Shown piece after piece: positions 7,610-15,218 of a DNA stretch of 15,353 nucleotides. The stretch is from Eubacterium sp. (GTDB lineage Bacteria > Bacillota > Clostridia > Lachnospirales > Lachnospiraceae): assembly GCA_017616955.1 (NCBI GenBank), contig JAFZXD010000154.1, forward strand, positions 1-15,353, written 5' to 3'. Numbering within the stretch: position 1 is the stretch's first letter; each line of letters starts with the position of its first letter. The position numbers and the translations under genes were made by a program. The notes beneath the pieces were generated by a model. That model was given only the letters and a program-made list of their open reading frames with translations, ran no database searches and was not told the DNA's origin.

Positions 7610-8986
7610 ATGGGTAAGGAAAAACAGGTTTTTTATTGTAAAGAGTGTGGATATGAATCGAGCAGGTGGCTGGGGCAGTGTCCCGGTTGTCGTTCGTGGA
7701 ATACATTTGTGGAAGAGAAGGTTACTGTTAAGTCGAAGGTGACGGGAAGAACTGTGCCGGTTTCGGAACGTCCTAAGGCTACCAGTATCAAGAATGTTTC
7801 TTCTTCCGAAGAGACGAGGATTAAGACTAGGATAGGAGAGCTTGATCGAGTTCTCGGAGGCGGAATCGTACAGGGGTCTCTGGTTCTGGTCGGAGGTGAT
7901 CCGGGTATAGGTAAGTCAACTCTTCTTCTTGAGATGTGTAAGAATCTGGTTGAGACGGATACCAAGGTGCTTTATGTATCTGGAGAGGAATCGGTATCTC
8001 AGATTAAGTCCAGAGCCGTAAGACTAGGCATAACGGCCGGTACGGTTATGGAAGAGAGACTTATGCTTCTTAGTGATAATGATATGGATAATATCGAGAA
8101 TCAGATTGATGCTCTTAAAGCTGAGGTTGTGATCGTCGATTCAATTCAGACTATCATGTCAGCCGATATAGATAATGCGCCCGGAACTGTTTCACAGGTT
8201 AGAGAGGTCACAGCCAGACTTCTTCAGATAGCGAAGCAGAAGAATGCAGCTGTTTTTATAGTAGGACATGTAACGAAGGAAGGAACCGTAGCAGGACCGA
8301 GAACTTTGGAGCATATGGTTGATTCGGTACTGTATTTTGAAGGTGATGAGAGCGGTGGATTCAGAATGCTCCGTGCCAATAAGAACAGATTTGGTTCGAC
8401 AAATGAGGTCGGAGTATTTAACATGACAGATTCCGGACTTGAAGAAGTGACAAATCCGTCGGAGTATTTTCTGAACGGAAGGCCTTCTGATTCATCGGGT
8501 TCTGTGGTTGTTTGTACTGTTGAAGGAACCAGAGCTCTTCTGGTTGAGATACAGGCTCTGTGTACGGATTCAAACTTTAATATGCCAAGAAGAACTGCAG
8601 TAGGACTTGATTACAACAGGGTTAATCTTCTGATAGCGGTACTTGAGAAGAGAGGTGGACTCAGCCTTTCGGGATGTGACTGCTATGTGAATATAGCCGG
8701 TGGTATGAAGCTAAATGATCCATCCACAGATCTGGGTGTGCTGTGTGCTATCGCATCATCATTCAGAGACAGACCTATAGATGAACATACATGTATCATA
8801 GGTGAGATTGGTCTGGCGGGAGAGATAAGAGGTGTGAGAAATATCACCCAGAGAGCGAAAGAAGCTGTGAAGCTTGGATATACAAGACTTATCATTCCAA
8901 AGTCGAATAAGAGTAAGGAACTCGATCAGTTGAAGGCTGATGTTAATTATGTGGCAAATATCAGAGAGGCGCTGGACATTCTGTAG
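7610..8986 (+). CDS. radA: DNA repair protein RadA (Sms)
   Basis: A RecA-like ATPase that helps process recombination intermediates and branch migration. At 458 residues it has the usual length. The order of parts is: a four-cysteine zinc finger (C10, C13, C24, C27), a RecA-type ATPase with Walker A GGDPGIGKST (95-104) and IVDSIQT as Walker B, the RadA-specific KNRFG motif (258-262), and a C-terminal Lon-like domain from about 290 (for example GLAGEIRGV). The ATG at 7610 has AAGGAG (7599-7604) five bases upstream; the ATG at 7606 is out of frame. It lies near clpC, as in Bacillus, but a small gene and an inverted repeat come between and disA does not follow. A strong terminator ends it. Confidence 0.97.
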   Translation: MGKEKQVFYCKECGYESSRWLGQCPGCRSWNTFVEEKVTVKSKVTGRTVPVSERPKATSIKNVSSSEETRIKTRIGELDRVLGGGIVQGSLVLVGGDPGIGKSTLLLEMCKNLVETDTKVLYVSGEESVSQIKSRAVRLGITAGTVMEERLMLLSDNDMDNIENQIDALKAEVVIVDSIQTIMSADIDNAPGTVSQVREVTARLLQIAKQKNAAVFIVGHVTKEGTVAGPRTLEHMVDSVLYFEGDESGGFRMLRANKNRFGSTNEVGVFNMTDSGLEEVTNPSEYFLNGRPSDSSGSVVVCTVEGTRALLVEIQALCTDSNFNMPRRTAVGLDYNRVNLLIAVLEKRGGLSLSGCDCYVNIAGGMKLNDPSTDLGVLCAIASSFRDRPIDEHTCIIGEIGLAGEIRGVRNITQRAKEAVKLGYTRLIIPKSNKSKELDQLKADVNYVANIREALDIL

Positions 8987-9017
8987 TATCATGTGGTCAG
9001 ATATCCGGACAAATATA

Positions 9018-9051
9018 AAAGGGTCTACCCGTTTGTATGGGTAGACCCTTT
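9018..9051. terminator. Bidirectional terminator between radA and thrH
   Basis: A perfect 13-bp stem pairs 9018-9030 (AAAGGGTCTACCC) with 9039-9051, with an 8-base loop. The T-rich continuation on each strand lets it end both radA on the plus strand and the convergent thrH on the minus strand. Confidence 0.92.
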
Positions 9052-9110
9052 AATTATTTAAAGTCTTGTTTTATTTATAATTGATTTCATTATAAGAAAC
9101 TGCGATATGA

Positions 9111-9716
9111 TTAAAGAGCAGCCTTGAATGCAGCTAAAAGATCGCTGTACTCTTCGTAAGCAGGAAGGTTAGGATAATCAGCCTTGATCTGCTCTGTAGA
9201 ACGGAAGAGGAATCCTGCCTTACTTGCCTGGATCATGGCAAGGTCGTTGAAGCTATCACCTGTTGCGATTGTATCGAATCCGCAGCTCTGAAGGGCTTTT
9301 ACAGTAGTAAGCTTGGATTTCTCGCATCTCATTTTGAATCCTGTGATACGTCCGTCATCTGCAACTTCAAGTGTGTTACAGAAGAGAGTAGGCATTCCGA
9401 GCTTCTCCATAAGAGGTTTAGCAAACTGCTCGAAAGTATCACTTATTATTATAGTCTGTGTAACTGAACGAAGTTCATCAAGGAATTCTTTAGCTCCAGG
9501 AAGTGGGTCAATCTTTGCAATTGTTTCCTGGATTTCTTTAAGACCGAGACCATGCTCGTTAAGAATTCCGATTCTCCAGTTCATAAGTTTATCATAATCA
9601 GGTTCATCTCTTGTTGTTTTCTTAAGTTCAGGTATTCCGCTTGCTTCCGAAAATGCAATCCATATCTCCGGTACAAGAACTCCTTCAAGATCAAGACACG
9701 CAACATTCATTCCCAT
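9111..9716 (-). CDS. thrH: ThrH-type phosphoserine phosphatase / homoserine phosphotransferase
   Basis: A 201-residue HAD-superfamily phosphatase. The opening CLDLEGVLVPEIWIAF carries the HAD motif I with an unusual DLE (D9, E11), which together with TTRDEPDYDKLM is characteristic of ThrH as known from Pseudomonas. Motif II is IIISDTFEQF and the motif III/IV region is ATGDSFNDLAMI. ThrH dephosphorylates phosphoserine and can move phosphate to homoserine, so here it probably serves the last step of serine synthesis. The first ATG (9716) has AGGAGGA (9725-9731) nine bases upstream; an ATG two codons in is less well placed. A near-consensus promoter lies upstream, and the gene is transcribed away from the ABC-F gene. 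It stands alone between its promoter and a shared terminator. Confidence 0.9.
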   Translation of the reverse strand: MGMNVACLDLEGVLVPEIWIAFSEASGIPELKKTTRDEPDYDKLMNWRIGILNEHGLGLKEIQETIAKIDPLPGAKEFLDELRSVTQTIIISDTFEQFAKPLMEKLGMPTLFCNTLEVADDGRITGFKMRCEKSKLTTVKALQSCGFDTIATGDSFNDLAMIQASKAGFLFRSTEQIKADYPNLPAYEEYSDLLAAFKAAL

Positions 9717-9756
9717 TTATTCTTTCCTCCTATATTAAATAAAAAAACCATTCCTA

Positions 9757-9785
9757 ATTATCTATTCGAAAGGCATAGATGTCAA
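9757..9785 (-). promoter_or_regulatory. Promoter of thrH
   Basis: On the minus strand, a perfect -35 TTGACA (9785 to 9780) is followed after exactly 17 bases by GATAAT (9762 to 9757). This is a near-consensus sigma-A promoter about 40 bases ahead of the thrH start codon. Confidence 0.8.
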
Positions 9786-9820
9786 GTATAATCGTATTTA
9801 ATGTCCATATCCCAAAAAAC

Positions 9821-9849
9821 TTGACAGTAAAAAGCCTGAATAGTAGACT
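9821..9849 (+). promoter_or_regulatory. Promoter of the ABC-F gene
   Basis: A perfect -35 TTGACA (9821-9826), a 17-base spacer, then TAGACT (9844-9849). It is divergent from the thrH promoter, with about 35 bases between the two -35 boxes. It leaves a leader of roughly 35 bases, too short for the drug-sensing attenuators that precede some resistance ABC-F genes. Confidence 0.75.
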
Positions 9850-9891
9850 AAACACATTGTTTTCGGTCGGAAAGGTATAAAGTGGTAGATT

Positions 9892-11859
9892 ATGATATTA
9901 GCATGTCAGAATATACAGAAGAGCTTCGGCGAAAAAACTGTATTAAAGGATATTAATTTTCATATAGAGAACAGAGATAAATGTGCCATAGTCGGTATCA
10001 ACGGTGCGGGAAAGACGACTCTTCTCAAGATTATTCTTGGGGAAGATGAACCGGATTCGGGGCAAGTCGTTATTGCACGTGATGTCAGAGTGGGATATCT
10101 TTCTCAGACACAGGATACAGAGCTTGATAATACCATATACGGAGCTATGCAGGATGCCAAGAGATACATTCTTGAGATGGAACAGAGAATGCGTGCTCTT
10201 GAGAAGGAAATGCAGGAGAAGACCGGTGATGAACTTGCAAGTATTATGGAGGCATATAACAGACTGTCTACAACATATGACAGAGAGAACGGATATGCTT
10301 ATGAAAGTGAGATCACAGGAGTTATAGCAGGACTCGGGTTTACTCAGGACGATTATGACCGACCTATAGAAACTCTGTCCGGAGGACAGAAGATGCGTGT
10401 TGGATTGGGAAGACTTCTTCTCAGCCATCCCGATATTATCATCCTCGATGAGCCGACCAACCATCTTGATATGTCATCGATAAGCTGGCTTGAAGGATTC
10501 CTTGCTTCATATCCGGGAGCAGTTATCGTTGTCAGCCATGACAGATATTTCATAGATAAGATATCGAATAAGATACTTGAGATAGATCAGGGAAGATCTA
10601 CCATGTTTAATGGAAGTTATTCTTACTACAGTGAAGAAAAGGCTAAGAAACGTCAGGCTGCTATGAATGAATATCTGAAGCAGCAGGCAGAGATTGCTCA
10701 CGAGGAAGCTGTAATAACCAAGTTGAAACAGTTTAACAGAGAGAAGTCTATAAAGCGTGCGGAAAGTCGCGAGAAGAAGCTTGATAAGATAGAGCGTATA
10801 GAAAAGCCGACTGAAGTAAATGCTGATATGAGGCTTAAACTTGAACCGGTATGTGAATCCGGAAATGATGTTCTTCTGGTAGAAGGTCTGGCTAAGGCTT
10901 TCGGAGATAATAAGCTCTTTGATAATCTGAGTATGGACATTAAACGAGGCGAGCATGTCGCGCTTATCGGTGGAAACGGTACAGGTAAGACAACTATCCT
11001 GAAGATGATAAACAGGATGCTTTCCAAGGATGATGGCAAGATAACATTTGGCTCAAAGGTTAAAGTGGGTTACTTCGATCAGGAACATCATGATCTGGAT
11101 ACGAGCAAGACCATATTTGAGGAAATGTCAGATTCGTTCCCTGATATGAACAATACCCGTATAAGAAATGTCCTTGCAGCATTTCTTTTCACCGGAGAAG
11201 ATGTATTTAAAACCATAGGTGACCTTTCGGGAGGAGAGAGAGGAAGACTGTCATTGGCTAAGCTTATGCTTTCGCCGGCTAACTTCCTTATCCTTGATGA
11301 GCCTACAAACCATTTGGATATATCTTCAAAAGAGATACTTGAGGATGCACTTAAGGATTATACAGGTACGATTCTGTATGTAAGTCACGATAGATATTTT
11401 ATTAATAAAACCGCTACCAGAATAATAGAACTTAGAAATAAGGTTCTTACAAGTTATGCGGGCAACTTTGATTTCTACGAAGAGAACAGGGACAGACTCT
11501 ATGAACTTCAGCATGGAGAAAGTGCAGGTTCATCGTCCGATGAAAAGAAGAGTTCGGTTTCTTCGACACAGACTTCCGGAGGAGAGCAGACTGCTTCCGA
11601 CAATAAATCAGAGGGACGTCTTGAGTATGAATCGAAGAAAGCTCAGTATGCTGCTGAGCGTAAGAAAGCAAATGAGATAAAAAGGATTGAGTCTGCTATA
11701 GCCGAGATAGAAGAAAAGCTTGCGGATATCGATGCACAGCTTGCGGATCCTGCAAACGGAACCAATGTTGAACTTCTTGTTGAGCTTTCGCAAAAAAAAG
11801 AAGAGTCTGAGGAGACTCTTCTAGAACTCTATACCAGACAGGAAGAACTGTCTGAATGA
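9892..11859 (+). CDS. ABC-F family ATPase (ribosome-associated)
   Basis: A cytosolic protein of 655 residues with two ABC ATPase domains and no membrane segment, the mark of the ABC-F family, which act on the ribosome. Domain 1 has Walker A GINGAGKTT (35-43), signature LSGGQ (162-166) and Walker B LDEPTNHLD (185-193). Domain 2 has GGNGTGKTT (360-368), LSGGE (445-449) and LDEPTNHLD (468-476). A charged linker (about 250-320) joins them. The C-terminus is a serine-rich stretch (about 540-565) and then a coiled coil (about 580-655), as in Uup or YdiF. Subfamily is uncertain: the C-terminal coiled coil and short leader favour a housekeeping factor over antibiotic resistance. The ATG has only a weak ribosome site (AAGTGG). 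It converges on the next gene with a 24-base gap and no clear terminator. Confidence 0.93.
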   Translation: MILACQNIQKSFGEKTVLKDINFHIENRDKCAIVGINGAGKTTLLKIILGEDEPDSGQVVIARDVRVGYLSQTQDTELDNTIYGAMQDAKRYILEMEQRMRALEKEMQEKTGDELASIMEAYNRLSTTYDRENGYAYESEITGVIAGLGFTQDDYDRPIETLSGGQKMRVGLGRLLLSHPDIIILDEPTNHLDMSSISWLEGFLASYPGAVIVVSHDRYFIDKISNKILEIDQGRSTMFNGSYSYYSEEKAKKRQAAMNEYLKQQAEIAHEEAVITKLKQFNREKSIKRAESREKKLDKIERIEKPTEVNADMRLKLEPVCESGNDVLLVEGLAKAFGDNKLFDNLSMDIKRGEHVALIGGNGTGKTTILKMINRMLSKDDGKITFGSKVKVGYFDQEHHDLDTSKTIFEEMSDSFPDMNNTRIRNVLAAFLFTGEDVFKTIGDLSGGERGRLSLAKLMLSPANFLILDEPTNHLDISSKEILEDALKDYTGTILYVSHDRYFINKTATRIIELRNKVLTSYAGNFDFYEENRDRLYELQHGESAGSSSDEKKSSVSSTQTSGGEQTASDNKSEGRLEYESKKAQYAAERKKANEIKRIESAIAEIEEKLADIDAQLADPANGTNVELLVELSQKKEESEETLLELYTRQEELSE

Positions 11860-11883
11860 TTTCGAATAAGTTATTACTTTTTG

Positions 11884-12924
11884 TCAGTTCATCAGAACTA
11901 TTTCGTAGATACTGTAACCGATAGTAATAACAAAGAATAATATCATACCGACATTAAAGAAGATGGCCGGCGCTGCTTCGGGTTTTTGAAGTGGTGACTG
12001 GCTATCATTTACTTTAATCCTCTTATGGTTTTGTACATAGAGTATGATTCCTATTATGATAAATGCCAGGAGCACCATGTAGTAAAGGAGCAAAAGCAGA
12101 AAATAAGGATTTGAATAAAGCTTTAATGTTTCCTGTAGTACTCTAGGGTCATTTTTATCCAAACCTGTTAGACTATTAAGTTCATCCATATCCAGATGCT
12201 TCATGAATATCATAGGAAGTATTCCGTGGATAAAGTTTACAGTCATATGAAGTATCACGCTGTAACGAAGCTTTCCGGTTATTGTGTAAATGTATGCGAA
12301 CATCATACCGATAAAAGCTGCATAGAAGAACTGATAAAGATTTGTATGTATCAGTCCGAACATTATTCCGGAAAGTATGATGGTATATTTTTTGGAATAA
12401 CCGCTGACTCTGTCGAGCAGAACCTTTCTGAATGCCAGCTCCTCAAGGATTGGTCCGAGGATAACTGCGAACAGGATACTCGGGAGAATCTTCTGCTTTG
12501 AGATCAGCTCTATAGTGTCGTTATTGATAAGGATTCCGGCACTCTCTTTCAGTATAGTGGAGATGATATTTCCGATGATACTTCCACCAATCATCATAAA
12601 TGTCAGCATAAAATAAAACTGAACCAGATATTTAGGCTTCATGACTTCATCTGCAGGTCGTTTGGCGGGAATCTTTCTGAGCATCAGATAGCATACCGGA
12701 AAACCGAACGCCCATATAGGTGCAAGACCGAGTATATATGTCAGCCAGCTGTTCAGGTGAGTTATATGCAGGGATTTTATAGCGATGGCCAGTAGAAATG
12801 ATGCGCCGATTTCGACAATCATAAATACGAAGTAACTGAGTCCTACCCAGTTGAAAACCTTTTTGATCTCTTTTGTGTCATTCTTTTCTGTATCATATAT
12901 ATCATAATTATTATAAGTATCCAT
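11884..12924 (-). CDS. CPBP family intramembrane glutamic protease
   Basis: A 346-residue polytopic membrane protein with about eight to nine hydrophobic segments. The CPBP (Abi / Rce1-like) active-site motifs are all present: EELAFRK with E161, E162 and R166; FGLIHTN with H193; and HMTVN with H226 and N230. The glutamate and histidines should form the intramembrane glutamic protease site. Members process prenylated proteins in eukaryotes; in bacteria some confer bacteriocin self-immunity or help assemble membrane complexes. No bacteriocin or peptide gene is near, so the substrate is unknown. The start is well supported by GGAGG (12931-12935) six bases upstream. It is transcribed alone, convergent with the ABC-F gene and divergent from the metal transporter. 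Confidence 0.9.
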   Translation of the reverse strand: MDTYNNYDIYDTEKNDTKEIKKVFNWVGLSYFVFMIVEIGASFLLAIAIKSLHITHLNSWLTYILGLAPIWAFGFPVCYLMLRKIPAKRPADEVMKPKYLVQFYFMLTFMMIGGSIIGNIISTILKESAGILINNDTIELISKQKILPSILFAVILGPILEELAFRKVLLDRVSGYSKKYTIILSGIMFGLIHTNLYQFFYAAFIGMMFAYIYTITGKLRYSVILHMTVNFIHGILPMIFMKHLDMDELNSLTGLDKNDPRVLQETLKLYSNPYFLLLLLYYMVLLAFIIIGIILYVQNHKRIKVNDSQSPLQKPEAAPAIFFNVGMILFFVITIGYSIYEIVLMN

Positions 12925-12965
12925 AGTAATCCTCCGATGTGATTTTATGAAAATACGATGCTATG

Positions 12966-12994
12966 ATTATAACAGAGAATAAGATGTTTGGAAA
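12966..12994 (-). promoter_or_regulatory. Candidate promoter of the CPBP gene
   Basis: On the minus strand, TATAAT (12971 to 12966) is preceded at 17 bases by TTTCCA (12994 to 12989), a 4-of-6 match to the -35 consensus. It lies about 40 bases before the start codon. The -10 box is perfect; the -35 is only fair. Confidence 0.55.
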
Positions 12995-13093
12995 GATAAA
13001 TGGAATTTGAGGGAGATATCTGATATACTTGAAATATCATTTTTGCCGGTTTTTGAAAGGTAAAAAACAAATAAAACATAAAGAAGACGAAAT

Positions 13094-14200
13094 ATGGATA
13101 GAGAGAAGAAAGTAATACAGACAAGTATAATAGGGATTATAGCAAATGTATTTTTAGCCGGATTTAAAGCAGCTGTTGGACTGCTGGCACATTCGGTAGC
13201 TATAACACTTGATGCGGTTAACAATCTGAGTGATGCGCTGTCCTCAATTATAACCATTATAGGTACAAAACTTGCGGCCAGAGAACCTGATAAGGATCAT
13301 CCGCTTGGACATGGAAGAATAGAGTATCTGACTGCTATGGTTATAGCGGTTATCATTCTATATGCGGGTGTTACTGCTTTTATAGAGTCAATCAAGAAAA
13401 TCATTAATCCGGAGACGCCGGATTATTCCATGTACTCGATCATAATAGTGACTGTCGCTATATTCGTAAAAATCTTTCTAGGTACATATGTTAAGAAGGT
13501 GGGAGAAAATGTAAAGTCCGACTCACTTATTGCTTCGGGAAAGGATGCTCTGTTCGATGCAGTCATTTCTACATCAACACTTATAGCGGCTATCATTTTT
13601 ATAGCATTCAAACTCAGTTTGGAAAGCTATCTTGGAGCGGTTATAGCTATTGTCATAATCAAATCCGGTTTTGATATATTGAAGGATACTGTAAGTGAAC
13701 TTCTCGGAAAGCGAGTTGATTCGGAGCTTTCAAAGAAGGTTAAAGACACTGTTATGGCTTATCCGGAGGTTACGGGAGTGTATGATCTCGTGATACATAA
13801 CTACGGACCGGATAGAATGGTAGGATCATTTCACGTTGAACTCCCATCAAGTATGACTGTTAAAGAACTGGATATATTGCAGCGTGAGATTGCGGCAAAT
13901 GTGTACAAAGAAACGGGAGTTATGATAACCGGAGTATCGGTATACAGTGCAACGGATTGCGGAGATATCGAAGAGGCTGTACTGTGTCATATAAAAGAAA
14001 TAGTAGCAAGATATAAAGAGATACTGGAAATACATGGTTTTTATCTTGAAAAAGAAAAGAAGAAGATACGTTTCGATATTATCATAGATTTTAATGCACA
14101 GAATCGAAAAGAGATATATTCCAAGTTCTGTGAAGAGGTAAAAAAAGCATATCCGGATTATGAGATATGCATAACTTTGGATGCGGATGTAACGGATTAA
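13094..14200 (+). CDS. Cation diffusion facilitator, probably manganese-type exporter
   Basis: A 368-residue CDF transporter that should export divalent metal from the cytosol by proton antiport. About six membrane segments occupy residues 10-205. The family motif DKDHPLGHGRIEY follows TM2. Metal ligands expected in TM2 and TM5 are N43 and D47 (NNLSD) and D151 and D155 (DALFD). This NDDD set is the one described for the Mn exporter MntE of Streptococcus, whereas zinc carriers have HDHD. The cytosolic dimerisation domain spans about 205-290 (HNYGPDRMVGSFHVEL). A further tail of about 78 residues ends with a betabeta-alpha pattern (KIRFDIIIDF), possibly a second such domain. The ribosome site (AAGAAG) is weak. 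It is divergent from the CPBP gene; I find no strong promoter in the shared 169-base gap for this strand. Confidence 0.92.
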   Translation: MDREKKVIQTSIIGIIANVFLAGFKAAVGLLAHSVAITLDAVNNLSDALSSIITIIGTKLAAREPDKDHPLGHGRIEYLTAMVIAVIILYAGVTAFIESIKKIINPETPDYSMYSIIIVTVAIFVKIFLGTYVKKVGENVKSDSLIASGKDALFDAVISTSTLIAAIIFIAFKLSLESYLGAVIAIVIIKSGFDILKDTVSELLGKRVDSELSKKVKDTVMAYPEVTGVYDLVIHNYGPDRMVGSFHVELPSSMTVKELDILQREIAANVYKETGVMITGVSVYSATDCGDIEEAVLCHIKEIVARYKEILEIHGFYLEKEKKKIRFDIIIDFNAQNRKEIYSKFCEEVKKAYPDYEICITLDADVTD

Positions 14201-14222
14201 AAATACTTTTAGTTTCCTTTTG

Positions 14223-14280
14223 ACACATGTGATATAATAATTATTGCGTGTGGTTTTTCGGTAGTTTTACACATGTAAAA
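14223..14280. repeat. Paired ACACATGT motifs around the promoter
   Basis: ACACATGT occurs at 14223-14230, directly abutting the -10 element, and again at 14269-14276, 46 bases on. The second lies in a perfect small palindrome, TTTTAC (14265-14270) with GTAAAA (14275-14280). The arrangement could be an operator pair, but an RNA hairpin or chance is equally possible. Confidence 0.35.
14230..14238 (+). promoter_or_regulatory. Extended -10 promoter of the secreted protein gene
   Basis: TGATATAAT is a perfect extended -10 (TGnTATAAT). No good -35 lies 17 bases upstream, which is normal for extended -10 promoters; the TTGACA at 14220-14225 is only seven bases away and cannot be its partner. The leader to the start codon would be about 100 bases. 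Confidence 0.6.
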
Positions 14281-14345
14281 GTATGAGGAATTTTTAAAAC
14301 AATGTACTAGAATGTGTTATTTCCAAGCAATAAAAGGGGGACAAA

Positions 14346-15122
14346 ATGAAAACTAGAAGTTTTAAATTTATATCTTTTTTGATGACACTCGCAATTCTCT
14401 TTAGTCTTATTCCGGCTGCGGCAGTTTCCGCTGCGGGACTTGATCCTGTAGGATTAAAAAATATTTCGATTAAAGTGAAAAATTCTGATGCATATTATAC
14501 CGACGGTGTAAATATGTATTGCCTTGCGGGTGAAAAGCCGGAGATATCAGCTAAGATTACAGGACTGACTGAAGGTAATCAATATCATTTTGCGGTTGAA
14601 CTTTATGATCAGGAAGGATACTATGTTACCGGAGATTCATATTTCAATATGTCAGGTGACCCGTATCGTATCGTGTTGCCAAAGCTTTCAGCCGGCAGAT
14701 ATACTATAAAGTATACATTTTTCGGAAGAGATATAAATGATAAATCATTTTACTACAGCATCTTTGTGATGGATAAGAATGCCTACAACTTCTGCAAAAA
14801 TCTGTTTACTGCATTTGACGTTAACCCAGGTGAGAAAAATAAGGTATATTCATATGCATACGGACTCACTGCTGATAATATGAATGCAAGATCTGCAATC
14901 AGACTTGCATATGAGAAATCAAAACTTTCGGCAGTATCAGACAGTTATTTTGTTGAAAGTTTGTATAAAGGGATCTTACAAAGAGATTCTGATAAAGGCG
15001 GATATGCTTATTGGATGAATGAAATAAAAAAGAATCGTTCCAGAGAAAGCATTTTGTCATCTTTTGTTAACTCAAAAGAATTTGAAAACGATATTTGTAA
15101 AAATTTAAATATTCCTTGGTAA
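14346..15122 (+). CDS. Secreted DUF4214-domain protein
   Basis: A 258-residue exported protein. The N-terminus is a classical signal peptide: a basic start (KTRSFK), a hydrophobic core to about residue 23, and probable cleavage near VSA-AG (29/30 or 30/31). Residues about 31-150 look like a beta domain (KNISIKVKNSDAYYTDG, later RYTIKYTFFGRDI), perhaps Ig-like. Residues about 198-250 match DUF4214 (FVESLYKGILQRDSDKGGYAYW and onward), a domain common in extracellular and S-layer-type proteins and abundant in Butyrivibrio by recall. There is no LPXTG, repeat or transmembrane anchor at the C-terminus, so it is probably released or bound non-covalently. The ribosome site is AAGGGGG, five bases before the ATG. 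It has its own extended -10 promoter and a downstream terminator. Function is unknown. Confidence 0.85.
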   Translation: MKTRSFKFISFLMTLAILFSLIPAAAVSAAGLDPVGLKNISIKVKNSDAYYTDGVNMYCLAGEKPEISAKITGLTEGNQYHFAVELYDQEGYYVTGDSYFNMSGDPYRIVLPKLSAGRYTIKYTFFGRDINDKSFYYSIFVMDKNAYNFCKNLFTAFDVNPGEKNKVYSYAYGLTADNMNARSAIRLAYEKSKLSAVSDSYFVESLYKGILQRDSDKGGYAYWMNEIKKNRSRESILSSFVNSKEFENDICKNLNIPW

Positions 15123-15173
15123 AAAAATAATTCATTTAAATTGAATTAAATCTAATAAAAACTAAAACTACTG

Positions 15174-15202
15174 AGAGACGTCTGCATGGCGTCTCTTCTT
15201 TT
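15174..15202 (+). terminator. Terminator after the secreted protein gene
   Basis: AGAGACG (15174-15180) pairs perfectly with CGTCTCT (15190-15196) across a 9-base loop, followed by TCTTTT. The tract is interrupted by one C, so it is a moderate intrinsic terminator. It separates the secreted protein from the next gene. Confidence 0.75.
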
Positions 15203-15218
15203 AAGGAAAGGTAGTCAA

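Noticed and set aside
11884..12924. Bacteriocin immunity system around the CPBP protease
   Set aside because: No small double-glycine leader peptide, transporter or regulator is adjacent; neighbours are an ABC-F factor and a metal exporter.
14220..14238. TTGACA and TATAAT as a paired -35/-10 promoter
   Set aside because: The spacer is only seven bases. The TATAAT is better explained as an extended -10 element with TG at 14230-14231.
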